NCBI RefSeq assembly: GCF_017874575.1
Contig: NZ_JAGGLU010000012.1
Location: 1 to 64,000, forward strand
From: Lactobacillus colini
Lineage (GTDB): Bacteria > Bacillota > Bacilli > Lactobacillales > Lactobacillaceae
Direction: 5' to 3'
Length of the DNA stretch: 64,000 nt
Under the pieces are notes generated by a model, which worked only from the letters and a program-made list of their open reading frames with translations, was not told where the DNA came from and ran no database searches. The position numbers were made by a program, and so were the translations under genes. Positions 39,823-49,021 of this stretch are shown piece after piece (the stretch's first letter is position 1; each line of letters begins with the position of its first letter).

Positions 39823-41295
39823 ATGAATAAGCAACCTACAGATATTCATGGTAAGGCTTATAATCGCAACTTATTAGTTCTTGTTTTGATTATTGGCTCG
39901 TTTTGTACCGTTCTTAATGGTACTTTACTAGCAACAGCTCTACCATCAATTATGAGATCATTTAAAATTAGTACAGCTACTGCAGAATGGCTATCCACCG
40001 CATTTCTTCTAGTTAATGGTGTAATGATCCCTATTTCTGCATGGCTAATAAATCGCTTTGGTTCTCGTAAGATGTATTTAACAGCGATGTCAATTTTCTT
40101 TATTGGCACTGTTATAGCTGCTGTAGCCCCAGACTTTCCCATCTTATTAACTGGGAGAATTATCCAAGGCCTAGGCGTTGGGGTAACTATGCCACTTTTG
40201 CAAACTATTATGTTATCAATCTTCCCTCCTGATAAGCGTGGTGCAGCAATGGGAACAGTTGGGATCGTTATTGGATTAGCACCAGCTATTGGACCTACTT
40301 TATCTGGTTGGATAGTCGATAATCTTTCTTGGCGTTATCTCTTTAGTATTATTGCTCCAATTGCGGGTATCGTCGTAATTTTGGCCTTCTTTTTGATTAA
40401 AGATGTTTTACCTACTAAAAAAGAAAAAATTGATATTTGGTCTATAACATCTTCTACTTTAGGGTTTGGAAGTTTACTATATGGCTTTTCAGAAGCTGGT
40501 AATAAAGGCTGGACTAATCCAGAAATATTAGCTTTTATTGCTGTTGGTATTATTTTTGTTATCTTATTTGGTATTCGCCAAATTCACATGGAGCAGCCAT
40601 TCTTGGACATTACGGTCTTTAAACATTTTGAATTCTCACTTGCTGCTGTACTTAGCGGTATCACTAACTTAGCAATGGTTGGGATTGAGATGGTCTTACC
40701 GCTTTATATCCAAAATCTACGTGGTATTTCTGCTTTCAAGTCAGGCTTAATGCTTCTACCAGGGGCTTTGATGATTGGATTGCTATCTCCGATTACAGGA
40801 CGTATCTTTGACCGCTATGGTGCAAGAAAGATGGCTATTAGTGGCATGGTCTTATTAACTCTAGGAACCATTCCTTTCGTATTTTTAACAAAAGATAGTT
40901 CCTTGACAATGATTACTATCTTATATGCCGTTAGAATGATCGGTGTTTCTTTAGTAATGATGAACGTTACTACTTCAGGTATGAACTCACTACCATTAAA
41001 TAAGATCTCTCATGGTACTGCCGTAAATAACACTTTTAGACAAGTACTTAGTTCTATCGGTACAGCTATCCTAGTGTCTGTCTTAACTACAACCACTAAT
41101 GATAATATGCCAACTAAGCATTTGCTTCACACTCTTCCTCTTCAATACAAATCTAACGCTATTAACGCTACTCTTGATGGGTTTAGAGCATCATTTGGAA
41201 TTAGTATTGTATTCGCCTTAATTGCCTTAGGTCTTACCTTCTTCTTAAAAAAAGGTAATCAGTCTCGTCAACACAATGAGGAGGTTAAAGGTTAA
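39823..41295 (+). CDS. MFS drug exporter, DHA2 (EmrB/QacA) type
   Basis: 490 residues with about fourteen transmembrane helices. GTLLATALPSIMRSFKISTA and TAEWLSTAFLLVNGVMIPIS are the DHA2 start, RKMYLTAMSIFFIGTV covers motif A/B and GLAPAIGPTLSGWIVD is antiporter motif C. AGAAAGAAGGAATTTA precedes the ATG. It overlaps the next gene by one base and lies divergent from merR, a usual inducible multidrug locus. Confidence 0.9.
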   Translation: MNKQPTDIHGKAYNRNLLVLVLIIGSFCTVLNGTLLATALPSIMRSFKISTATAEWLSTAFLLVNGVMIPISAWLINRFGSRKMYLTAMSIFFIGTVIAAVAPDFPILLTGRIIQGLGVGVTMPLLQTIMLSIFPPDKRGAAMGTVGIVIGLAPAIGPTLSGWIVDNLSWRYLFSIIAPIAGIVVILAFFLIKDVLPTKKEKIDIWSITSSTLGFGSLLYGFSEAGNKGWTNPEILAFIAVGIIFVILFGIRQIHMEQPFLDITVFKHFEFSLAAVLSGITNLAMVGIEMVLPLYIQNLRGISAFKSGLMLLPGALMIGLLSPITGRIFDRYGARKMAISGMVLLTLGTIPFVFLTKDSSLTMITILYAVRMIGVSLVMMNVTTSGMNSLPLNKISHGTAVNNTFRQVLSSIGTAILVSVLTTTTNDNMPTKHLLHTLPLQYKSNAINATLDGFRASFGISIVFALIALGLTFFLKKGNQSRQHNEEVKG

Positions 41296-41870
41296 TGATT
41301 ATTGTACTTTTAATAATTGCGATAATTTGCTTTATTTATTTTAACGTTATTCCAGGTAAGTTCCACACTCCTGTAGCATGGATCTCATTAATTATTACTG
41401 GTCTATGCATAGTTGGAATTGTTGAACATGATTATAATCACTGGGGAATGAAAGAACAAACAACTACCGAAACACAACGCTTATCCTCTAGTGCCAGCCC
41501 ACAGCTACCTATTTTGCTTTATCAGCCACTTGGTAATGGTACAGAGAAAGTTTATCTCTATAAAACAGCCGATAAGCCTAAGAAATTGCTCACTACCAAG
41601 ACCGATAAATTAAAAACTACTGTTGTTAATAAAAATTCCAAAACAGCTAAAATTACTGTTAAAACTACACGCTATGTTTATAAAAGTAAGCTAGATACAA
41701 TAATGTTTAGTATTTTTGGTCGTAATGAAGAATTAAAGGAACGCGAATATATCTTCTATCTTCCTAAAAACTGGCAAGTTCTTTCTGTTAAAAAAGCTAA
41801 ACAACTACAAAAACAAATGCAACAACGCGCTGCATTAATGAAAAAACGACAAATACTTACAAATAAGTAA
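41295..41870 (+). CDS. DUF4811 membrane protein
   Basis: 191 residues. Two N-terminal transmembrane segments (IIVLLIIAIICFIYF and VAWISLIITGLCIVGIV), then a soluble region with PILLYQPLGNGTEKVYLYKT. DUF4811 proteins regularly follow DHA2 exporters in lactobacilli and may be accessory subunits. Translationally coupled to the exporter (overlap of one base). Confidence 0.8.
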   Translation: MIIVLLIIAIICFIYFNVIPGKFHTPVAWISLIITGLCIVGIVEHDYNHWGMKEQTTTETQRLSSSASPQLPILLYQPLGNGTEKVYLYKTADKPKKLLTTKTDKLKTTVVNKNSKTAKITVKTTRYVYKSKLDTIMFSIFGRNEELKEREYIFYLPKNWQVLSVKKAKQLQKQMQQRAALMKKRQILTNK

Positions 41871-41916
41871 CAAAAAGTAGGATTAAGCTAAAATCGCTTC
41901 AATCCTACTTTTTGTT
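41869..41916. terminator. Bidirectional terminator
   Basis: AACAAAAAGTAGGATT / AATCCTACTTTTTGTT, a perfect 16-bp stem at 41869-41884 and 41901-41916. Confidence 0.85.
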
Positions 41917-41928
41917 AACTTTTAAGAT

Positions 41929-42180
41929 TTAATTTGCTGGATTATATGGACTTTCGCCATATTCAACGTCATTTCTATCTGCGTATGCAGCTGCTTCAGG
42001 CAGATCTACTACTTCATTGCTAATAGTCGGACCTTTATTTTGCTGCTTAAGTTCATCATTTTTAGTATCATTATCATTCTTATAATAATCAATTGCTTTC
42101 TTAGCAGCATAAGCTACAGCGCCTAAACCTGCTATTGTCCCAGTAATACCAGCTGCTAATTTCCATGTTGATTTACTCAT
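41929..42180 (-). CDS. Small membrane-anchored protein
   Basis: 83 residues from MSKSTWKLAAGITGTIAGLG (AGAGGTG upstream of 42180; a GTG at 42189 is less likely). One glycine/alanine-rich transmembrane segment is followed by a polar tail. Function unknown. Confidence 0.6.
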   Translation of the reverse strand: MSKSTWKLAAGITGTIAGLGAVAYAAKKAIDYYKNDNDTKNDELKQQNKGPTISNEVVDLPEAAAYADRNDVEYGESPYNPAN

Positions 42181-42227
42181 CAAAGACACCTCTTTCTCTT
42201 ATTTTCTACTTTCATATCTAATTATAG

Positions 42228-42256
42228 TTGCACTTGTGGCTTTTTTCATCTAATAT
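42228..42256 (+). promoter_or_regulatory. Promoter of the lipoprotein gene
   Basis: TTGCAC (42228-42233), 17-nt spacer, TAATAT (42251-42256). Confidence 0.6.
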
Positions 42257-42295
42257 GGTTGAGAAATAATCTAGTTATTGGATCAGAACGTCAAA

Positions 42296-42877
42296 ATGAA
42301 AAAAATTATACTATTAATATTTATCTTAATTTTTGTAGTAGGTTGTTCAAATTCTAAGGACAATCCAAATTCAAGAACTAATTCGCGTACCCAGCCTAGT
42401 GGCAATACTACCATTGTTAGACAATCAGTATCAGATAATAAATCCAATATCGATAAAAAATATCGTGGTCTGCAATTAATGTCAACTCCTCAAGCATTTA
42501 GAGGTACTTGGTATCGTAGTGATGCTAATTCTAAAGATACGCGCAAATTAATTATTACTAAACACCTTATAGACGATTCTGTCCTTTATAAAAAAGTAAG
42601 TAAAATTCGTCTAGATCATAATTCTGAAAAGCAAAATAAAGAATACGCTGGTAACATTTCTATTGGTCAAGTTGGAACAATAAAGGGCCGACAAAGCTTA
42701 AGTGTACGTGATGTTTTAGGAAGTGTTAGTATTATCTATTTGGTTGGCAATTTTAAAGGACATCCCTGTCTATATCTAGCATATTCATTTGGTGACTATG
42801 AGATACATGGCGCCCTATTTAAAAATCCTCAAACTGCCATTAAGTATCGCAAATATGATTTTTCCCAAGTTAAATAG
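42296..42877 (+). CDS. Lipoprotein of unknown function
   Basis: About 193 residues from MKKIILLIFILIFVVGCSNS: signal peptide with lipobox VVGC. A Ser/Asn/Thr linker leads to a domain with PQAFRGTWYRSDANSKDTRK and SIIYLVGNFKGHPCLYLAYS. Probably a small surface lipoprotein. The ribosome-binding site is weak. Confidence 0.7.
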   Translation: MKKIILLIFILIFVVGCSNSKDNPNSRTNSRTQPSGNTTIVRQSVSDNKSNIDKKYRGLQLMSTPQAFRGTWYRSDANSKDTRKLIITKHLIDDSVLYKKVSKIRLDHNSEKQNKEYAGNISIGQVGTIKGRQSLSVRDVLGSVSIIYLVGNFKGHPCLYLAYSFGDYEIHGALFKNPQTAIKYRKYDFSQVK

Positions 42878-42891
42878 TATTAATTCACAAC

Positions 42892-43683
42892 TTAACTATC
42901 TTTTAGTAACACTTTTTCTAACTTTTGCTCGAATATTGGTAACCACTTATCTCGATAACCTGCTCTAGTAGGATGTATCGGATCAGCCATATAAAGGCTA
43001 GGTTGGTTTTTAAAATCTGGATCATGATATAGGTTTATTAATTCGAATTTCCATTTCTTTTTTAATTCTAAAGTTCGGTCAACCATTTTACCATAAAGTG
43101 GCTCTCCAAAATCTGGATTAGTAAAAATAATCACTGGACACTGCCAAAGCAGTTTAATCTCAGCAAGAATATATTCAATTGCGCCTGTAATTGTCTTAGT
43201 ATCATAGTGATTATCACTAATCTCACCTAACTTCTTACTACCACGACGTACATCATTAGTTGACAGCTGCAATACAACAACTTCTGGCGCTGGATCTTTC
43301 AAGTCAGATTGGAAACGCGCAACATAAGAATCTCCTGCTGTAAAAGCGTCTATATTTACTAAAGTAGTCCCATTTTCAGCATCTTTAATTGCTTTCAGAC
43401 CATCTCTTTTCCATAAAAAGTCAACAAAACTCTCTCCCAAACTTCCAAAGCCAAAAGTTACAGATGATCCTAAGAATAAAACTTGATGATTATTCAAATT
43501 ACTAACTTTAGTTTTGATTTGATTAATACTATATTCCGGTGCATTGCCAGCTAGTTTAGAATATTGATTATAAATTTTAGCTCGTTCAGGGTGTGCTTTT
43601 AAATCTGCTGAGATCTCTGCCCTTGCAATCGCTGAGAGATCGTTTCTTTCTTCTAATAATGCTAAAAAGTCTTTCTTTTTCAT
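42892..43683 (-). CDS. SGNH/GDSL hydrolase
   Basis: 263 residues. HQVLFLGSSVTFGFGSLGES is block I (Ser), VVVLQLSTNDVRRGS block III (Asn) and MADPIHPTRAGYRDK block V (Asp-x-x-His). No signal peptide, so an intracellular esterase/lipase-like enzyme of unknown substrate. Confidence 0.85.
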   Translation of the reverse strand: MKKKDFLALLEERNDLSAIARAEISADLKAHPERAKIYNQYSKLAGNAPEYSINQIKTKVSNLNNHQVLFLGSSVTFGFGSLGESFVDFLWKRDGLKAIKDAENGTTLVNIDAFTAGDSYVARFQSDLKDPAPEVVVLQLSTNDVRRGSKKLGEISDNHYDTKTITGAIEYILAEIKLLWQCPVIIFTNPDFGEPLYGKMVDRTLELKKKWKFELINLYHDPDFKNQPSLYMADPIHPTRAGYRDKWLPIFEQKLEKVLLKDS

Positions 43684-43708
43684 TTTACTACCTTATATTT
43701 ATTTAGTT

Positions 43709-44062
43709 CTAGCTATTAAGTGAAGTTTGTATCTTCTTGTAATAATTATAAAAATTACTAAAAAATTCAAATTGCGGAATTCTATCACTATGTTCCACAA
43801 CATGAACGATAAATTCTTGAATGCCGTCAGTATTATCAATCATGGTATTATAGCTATCAATAGAGGGCTTAGCCTCTTTACCAAAAGTAATTGTTGAGTC
43901 AACTAGCATCTTAGTAGTATAGTATGCTAATTTTTGAGGTAGACTAAAAGCAGCAAATTGCCGTTGAAATTCATCACTTTGAAAAGCACTATTGACGGAT
44001 ATTACACTATCAGTAAGTAAATAAATTGTTGATTCAATAAGTTCTTGTTCACTATCCATCAT
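43709..44062 (-). CDS. Uncharacterised helical protein
   Basis: 117 residues from MMDSEQELIESTIYLLTDSV (AGAAGGTGAAAATT before 44062). All-helical and acidic, without motifs I recognise. It lies 25 bases upstream of the SGNH hydrolase in the same direction, probably one operon. Confidence 0.6.
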   Translation of the reverse strand: MMDSEQELIESTIYLLTDSVISVNSAFQSDEFQRQFAAFSLPQKLAYYTTKMLVDSTITFGKEAKPSIDSYNTMIDNTDGIQEFIVHVVEHSDRIPQFEFFSNFYNYYKKIQTSLNS

Positions 44063-44165
44063 AATTTTCACCTTCTTATTCCTACGCCCCAATCTTAGCA
44101 TAAGTACCAGTATAATTAATACCCAATCCAGCAAAAAGCTTGAATTTATATTCTAAAGAAGAACT

Positions 44166-44197
44166 AAAAAGGCTGCTGATAATCAATTTCAGCAGCC
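44166..44197 (-). terminator. Terminator after the DUF4767 lipoprotein gene
   Basis: GGCTGCTGA / TCAGCAGCC with TTTTTAG following on the minus strand. Confidence 0.85.
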
Positions 44198-44220
44198 CTT
44201 CCATATGAAAATATTATAAT

Positions 44221-44856
44221 TTAAAACTTGCCATTCATAGTCTTTTCAAAACTTTTATTTAAAACTTTATTATTACTCTTGGTTAAATTAATCTTGTTAC
44301 CAGCCACAACACTATCAACTAAAATAATTGGATTTTTATCGTATAAGCAAAATAAATATGTTTCATGTTTCTCTTTGCCTAAATCACGATTGTAAATAGA
44401 GAGCACTCGGTAATCATATTTATTATCCGCTTGTGGATCCCAACCAATATTAATTATTTTGTTATTTAAATAAAACTTTCCCTTCTTAAAAGTATCAGGA
44501 TAAACACGGACATTATTAGCCTTAAGTGGGTGTTTGCCATCATATTTAGTATAAGTTATTTTTTGCTTTTTAGATATGGACTTCATGGCAGAGGTTAAAT
44601 ACTTATCCTTTTTTGTAGTCCAAGTAACTTTAGCTTTTTCTTCTAACTCCCTTTTTTTTAGTTCACTTTTTAATTTACGAGATTTAGCTGCTTGTTCACG
44701 TTTTTGAATAGACTTTTGTTTACTTTTTTCAATTGCCTTTTTGTCTTGACCAATAATTATGTTATTACCATCGTCTGATATTTTTATTTGCCTGCATCCC
44801 GTCATCATTGCAGATAAGGCAAGCATCATTGTACCTAATAGAACAACTTTTTTCAT
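44221..44856 (-). CDS. DUF4767-type lipoprotein (paralogue 1)
   Basis: 211 residues from MKKVVLLGTMMLALSAMMTG (lipobox MTGC; GGGAG before 44856). A long charged coil (about 40-80) precedes the domain: VTWTTKKDKYLTSAMKSISK, VRVYPDTFKKGKFYLNNKII, KYDYRVLSIYNRD and ETYLFCLYDKNPIILVDS. This matches the protein at 45961-46548 segment by segment. Extracytoplasmic; function unknown. Confidence 0.75.
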   Translation of the reverse strand: MKKVVLLGTMMLALSAMMTGCRQIKISDDGNNIIIGQDKKAIEKSKQKSIQKREQAAKSRKLKSELKKRELEEKAKVTWTTKKDKYLTSAMKSISKKQKITYTKYDGKHPLKANNVRVYPDTFKKGKFYLNNKIINIGWDPQADNKYDYRVLSIYNRDLGKEKHETYLFCLYDKNPIILVDSVVAGNKINLTKSNNKVLNKSFEKTMNGKF

Positions 44857-45016
44857 AATATTTTCTCCCAATTAGTATATTCCTTACATATAATCCTATC
44901 ACTAAATGATAAGAAATTATGAATAAATTGCCCATTTTATTGACTAGGATTAACAATTAATGTATTCTATTATGATTTAGCTAATAACTAAGTCAAGATT
45001 TCAAAGGAGATTTCAT

Positions 45017-45913
45017 ATGTTTATGAATAAGAAAAAATTATTTAGCCTACTTTCATTATTAGCACTAACGCTAATTATACTGACTGGCTGCAGTAAGTCA
45101 CAATCCAATTCAGCTAATAACAATGGTAGAATTTCTATCGTAACTAGTACTAATATCTACGCCGATATTGCAAAAAATATTGTCGGTAAATATGGTACGG
45201 CTAAAGCCATCATTACTTCTGGCTCAATTGATCCACATGACTTTGAGCCTAAAACTAGTGATGCAAGAGAAATTCAAAATGCTGATATTATTATAGCTAA
45301 CGGCCTAGGATACGATAGTTGGTTAAACAAGTTAGCTAATGCTAATAACAAAAAAGTCGTTGAAGTTGGTAATGATATTATGAAGTTCAAGAGCAATTCC
45401 AACCCACATATTTGGTACAACTTAGAAATGCCAATTAAGTATACTAATTATTTAGTTGCTCGCCTATCTAAATTAGACAAAAAACATGCCTCATACTACA
45501 AGGAAAATGGCGCAAAATTCATTGCCAAAGTTCAAAAAGTTAAAAAAATAGCTAACAATATCAATGGTAAAAAAGCTAAACCTGTTTTTGTAAGTGAACC
45601 AGTATTTGACTATGCTTTACAAGCTGCGGGCTTTAAGATTGGTGACAGTGACTTTGAAGATGCAATCGAAAATGGCACTGATCCAACTCCTCAAGTCATT
45701 AACAAAATGAATAAGCAAATTGCTAACAAGGAAATTTCATTCTTTGTTAACAACACACAAGTTCAAAGTTCAACCGTTTCTAACTTTGTTAAAAAAGCTA
45801 AGTCAAAGAATATCCCTGTCCTTTCAGTAAGAGAAACTATGCCTAACAATACTACTTATTTGCAATGGATTACTCAAAACTATGAGAACTTAGCTAAAAT
45901 TTCTAAGCAATAA
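45017..45913 (+). CDS. Metal (zinc/manganese) ABC substrate-binding lipoprotein
   Basis: 298 residues: signal peptide with lipobox LTGC, then a cluster 9 (ZnuA/AdcA-like) binding protein. Ligand positions are SIDPHDFEPKTSD (His), NPHIWYNLEMP (His), VSEPVFDYALQAAGF (Glu) and a final Asp/Glu region. AAGGAG precedes the ATG. No ATPase or permease is next to it, so it must use a transporter encoded elsewhere or act as an adhesin/scavenger. Confidence 0.85.
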   Translation: MFMNKKKLFSLLSLLALTLIILTGCSKSQSNSANNNGRISIVTSTNIYADIAKNIVGKYGTAKAIITSGSIDPHDFEPKTSDAREIQNADIIIANGLGYDSWLNKLANANNKKVVEVGNDIMKFKSNSNPHIWYNLEMPIKYTNYLVARLSKLDKKHASYYKENGAKFIAKVQKVKKIANNINGKKAKPVFVSEPVFDYALQAAGFKIGDSDFEDAIENGTDPTPQVINKMNKQIANKEISFFVNNTQVQSSTVSNFVKKAKSKNIPVLSVRETMPNNTTYLQWITQNYENLAKISKQ

Positions 45914-45923
45914 TTATTGCTTA

Positions 45924-45964
45924 AAAGAGTTCTGGTCTAACATAATAGATCAGAACTCTTTTAA
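45924..45964. terminator. Bidirectional terminator
   Basis: AAGAGTTCTGGTCT / AGATCAGAACTCTT (one G.T) with TTTT on the plus side; it also overlaps the end of the minus gene at 45961. Confidence 0.85.
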
Positions 45965-46548
45965 TTTGCGATTTTTTCAAATCCTTTATTTAAATTTTCA
46001 TCCATATTAATTGTTAATGCAATTATCTCTACATTGCTAGTTGAATCTACTAAGATTACTGGCTTGCCTTTATGTAAGCAGAATAAATAAGTAGTATGCC
46101 AGCCATTGATTGCAACATTTCTATTATATATAGCTACAACATTATACTCATACTTATCCTCTCCGTTTGGACTCCAGCCTAGCTTAATTAATTGATGATT
46201 ATCAATTGAAAACTTTTTGTGATTAAAAGCTTGCGGATAAGAAACACCGCCAAATGTTTTGATTGAACCATGTCCAGTATATTCACGATAAGTTTGGTCG
46301 GCAGCTAAACTCCATTTATCTACGAACTTCTTCAATTCCTTAGATTGCTTTTTGGTCCAAGGATGTTTTTCTTCAGTAGATTTTTGCTTGGCTGGGGTAG
46401 TTGAATCTTGCTTAGAAATATCTTTAATACTTGATGAGCTCTTATTAGTCTGATTATGGAAAGACGAACTTGATGACGATGATGATTGGCTACATCCAGT
46501 CATAATAGTCAAAGTTAAAATTATACTTATAAAATAAATTATTTTCAT
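45961..46548 (-). CDS. DUF4767-type lipoprotein (paralogue 2)
   Basis: 195 residues, MKIIYFISIILTLTIMTGCS with lipobox MTGC, then a serine-rich linker and the domain WTKKQSKELKKFVDKWSLAA, YPQAFNHKKFSIDNHQLIKL, KYEYNVVAIYNRN and TTYLFCLHKGKPVILVDST. Paralogous to 44221-44856; the two flank the metal-binding lipoprotein in opposite orientation. Confidence 0.75.
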   Translation of the reverse strand: MKIIYFISIILTLTIMTGCSQSSSSSSSSFHNQTNKSSSSIKDISKQDSTTPAKQKSTEEKHPWTKKQSKELKKFVDKWSLAADQTYREYTGHGSIKTFGGVSYPQAFNHKKFSIDNHQLIKLGWSPNGEDKYEYNVVAIYNRNVAINGWHTTYLFCLHKGKPVILVDSTSNVEIIALTINMDENLNKGFEKIAN

Positions 46549-46657
46549 CAGTGTTAATACCTCACATTAGCAAAGAAGCAGTAAATACAATTTTAATCAT
46601 ACCATGATTTATAAAGTTTCTAGTTAAAAATTACCTCCTAACATTTTATTTAGAACT

Positions 46658-46672
46658 AGTATACGTTTACAT
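46658..46672. promoter_or_regulatory. cre site upstream of the ECF operon
   Basis: Minus strand ATGTAAACGTATACT matches cre at every position. It lies 73 bases before the ATG of the transporter gene; CcpA control is likely. Confidence 0.7.
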
Positions 46673-46744
46673 TGACTAGACATCTTGACTAAAAACAAAA
46701 TTTTTTCTAAATTTGAAACAGTTAATAATGAAAGAAGCTTTAAA

Positions 46745-47305
46745 ATGAATAAGACAAGCACCTCAATAAGAAATGTTGTAGCAATTGGGATTGGTACTGC
46801 TATCTATGTTATATTAGCGCGGTTTACTTCTATTCCTACCGGGATTCCTAATACAAATATTGAAATCGTTTATCCTTTTTTAGTATTGTTGGCTACTATA
46901 TATGGTCCCAAAGTTGGATTTAGTGTTGGATTCATTGGACATACCCTATCTGACTTTTTGATGTATGGGCAAACTTGGTGGAGTTGGGTTCTAGCAACTG
47001 CTAGCTTAGGACTATTAGTGGGTGCCTATGGCAGATATTTTTTAGATCTAAAAAATGGTATCTTTAATACTAAGCAGATAATTACCTTTAATATTGTACA
47101 GATTATCACCAATGTAATTAGCTGGTTAATAATAGCTCCAGTCGGAGATATTTTAATTTATAGCGAACCAGCAAATAAGGTTTTTCTACAGGGAATTAGT
47201 GCTACTATAGTTAACTCAATCTCCACTTTAATTTTAGGTACCATTTTATTAAAAGCATATGCTGGAACTAAAATCAAAAAAGGCAGTTTAAAGAAAGAAT
47301 ATTAA
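46745..47305 (+). CDS. ECF transporter substrate-binding subunit (UPF0397 family)
   Basis: 186 residues from MNKTSTSIRNVVAIGIGTAI (GAAAGAAG upstream of 46745). Six hydrophobic segments. RFTSIPTGIPNTNIEIVYPF and GFIGHTLSDFLMYGQTWWSW are hallmarks of UPF0397. The substrate is not established; vitamin or nucleobase-type compounds are possible. First gene of a three-gene S-AA-T operon. Confidence 0.85.
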   Translation: MNKTSTSIRNVVAIGIGTAIYVILARFTSIPTGIPNTNIEIVYPFLVLLATIYGPKVGFSVGFIGHTLSDFLMYGQTWWSWVLATASLGLLVGAYGRYFLDLKNGIFNTKQIITFNIVQIITNVISWLIIAPVGDILIYSEPANKVFLQGISATIVNSISTLILGTILLKAYAGTKIKKGSLKKEY

Positions 47306-47306
47306 A

Positions 47307-49019
47307 ATGAATAAGCCAATTATTGAATTTAAAAATTTTACATTTAAATATGTTAGCCAAGCTGAAGCAACTCTTAAAGATATTAATTTAACAATTAATG
47401 CCGGTGAAAAAATACTAATAGCTGGTCCTTCAGGTAGCGGGAAATCAACTATTGGACACTGCTTAAATGGCTTAATACCAGAAATCTATGAAGGTGACAT
47501 TCAAGGAACTTGCAGAATTAATGGGAAAGATATTATTCAATCTTCTATTTTTGATCTTTCTTTTACAACATCAACTATCTTGCAAGATTCTGACAGCCAA
47601 TTTATTGGTTTAACAGTTGGGGAAGATATTGCTTTTGCCCTTGAAAATGACTGTCAAAAACAAGAAAAGATGCAGAAAACTATTCAAAGCTGGTCCAAAA
47701 AACTAAATATTAACAACCTGTTGCAACAATCTCCACAAGCTCTCTCTGGTGGTCAAAAGCAAATAGTTGCACTAGCAGGTGTTTTAGTTGATGAATCTCC
47801 GATTCTTTTATTTGATGAACCACTTGCCAACTTAGACCCTGCAGCAGGTGAGAAGACTATGCAAGTTATAGATCAAGTTCAGTATTCGCTTCACGCAACT
47901 GTTATCATAATTGAACATAGACTTGAAGAAGTATTGGGTCATGATTTTGATCGCATAGTTCTAATAGATGATGGTAAAATTTTAGCTGATACTACACCGA
48001 ATAACTTGTTACATCAAAATAAACTACAAGATTCTGGAGTACGACCTCCTCTTTACCTCGATGCCTTAAAAAAGGCAGGAATAAACATAAATAAAATACC
48101 GAAACTTGAAAAGATTAAAAATCTGCCTACGGGTCCAAAGATTGGTGCGCAATTATCCCATTGGATTGAAAGTAATTCAGAAAATACTAGCAATGAAAGT
48201 AAACACCCCCTCTTGACCTTAAAATCTATCGGTCATCGTTATAATAAAAAACAACTCTATCCACTAAAAGATGTTACTACCACAATTAAACAAGGTGATT
48301 TTGTCTCAATTGTAGGACAAAATGGGGCTGGCAAGACCACCTTATGTCGGGCAATATGTGGCTTTATAAACTATGAAGGTAAGATCAGCTTGGCTAATCA
48401 AGACTTGGCCGAGCTATCAATTAAGCAAAGAGCCGAAAAAATTGGCTATGTCATGCAAAATCCTAACCAAATGATCTCACAAAAAATAGTCTTTGATGAA
48501 GTAGCCCTAGGCTTACGATTACGTCACATAGATGAAGATCAAATCACTGAACGTGTAAACCAAACCCTTAAGATTTGTGGTCTATATCCTTTCCGTCATT
48601 GGCCAATATCAGCTTTAAGTTTTGGTCAGAAAAAACGTATAACTATTGCAGCAATTTTAGTTCTAGAACCCGAGTTAATAATCTTAGATGAACCAACTGC
48701 TGGTCAAGATTGGAAAACATATACTGAAATCATGAACTTTCTTAATCAGCTTAATCATCAAGGTAAGACTATTATGATTATTACACATGATATGCACTTA
48801 ATGATGGAATATACTAATCGCAGTCTTGCCTTTGCCAAGGGAAGACTGATTGCTGATACCACACCGCTGGCACTTCTAACTGATGATAATTTAGTTAAGG
48901 CAGCCTCGCTTAGACGGACAAGTTTATTTACTTTGGCTAAACATTACAATTTACCTAATCCCAACAAATTTGTCCAAACTTATATTAATGATGAAAGAAA
49001 GCATCTTCAGGAGCGATAA
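47307..49019 (+). CDS. ECF transporter ATPase with two fused nucleotide-binding domains
   Basis: 570 residues. First domain: Walker A GPSGSGKST, signature SGGQKQ, Walker B ILLFDEPLANLD. Second domain from about 305: Walker A GQNGAGKTT, signature LSFGQKKR, Walker B LIILDEPTAGQD. It powers the transporter formed with the genes before and after it. It starts one base after the UPF0397 stop. Confidence 0.9.
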   Translation: MNKPIIEFKNFTFKYVSQAEATLKDINLTINAGEKILIAGPSGSGKSTIGHCLNGLIPEIYEGDIQGTCRINGKDIIQSSIFDLSFTTSTILQDSDSQFIGLTVGEDIAFALENDCQKQEKMQKTIQSWSKKLNINNLLQQSPQALSGGQKQIVALAGVLVDESPILLFDEPLANLDPAAGEKTMQVIDQVQYSLHATVIIIEHRLEEVLGHDFDRIVLIDDGKILADTTPNNLLHQNKLQDSGVRPPLYLDALKKAGININKIPKLEKIKNLPTGPKIGAQLSHWIESNSENTSNESKHPLLTLKSIGHRYNKKQLYPLKDVTTTIKQGDFVSIVGQNGAGKTTLCRAICGFINYEGKISLANQDLAELSIKQRAEKIGYVMQNPNQMISQKIVFDEVALGLRLRHIDEDQITERVNQTLKICGLYPFRHWPISALSFGQKKRITIAAILVLEPELIILDEPTAGQDWKTYTEIMNFLNQLNHQGKTIMIITHDMHLMMEYTNRSLAFAKGRLIADTTPLALLTDDNLVKAASLRRTSLFTLAKHYNLPNPNKFVQTYINDERKHLQER

Positions 49020-49021
49020 TA

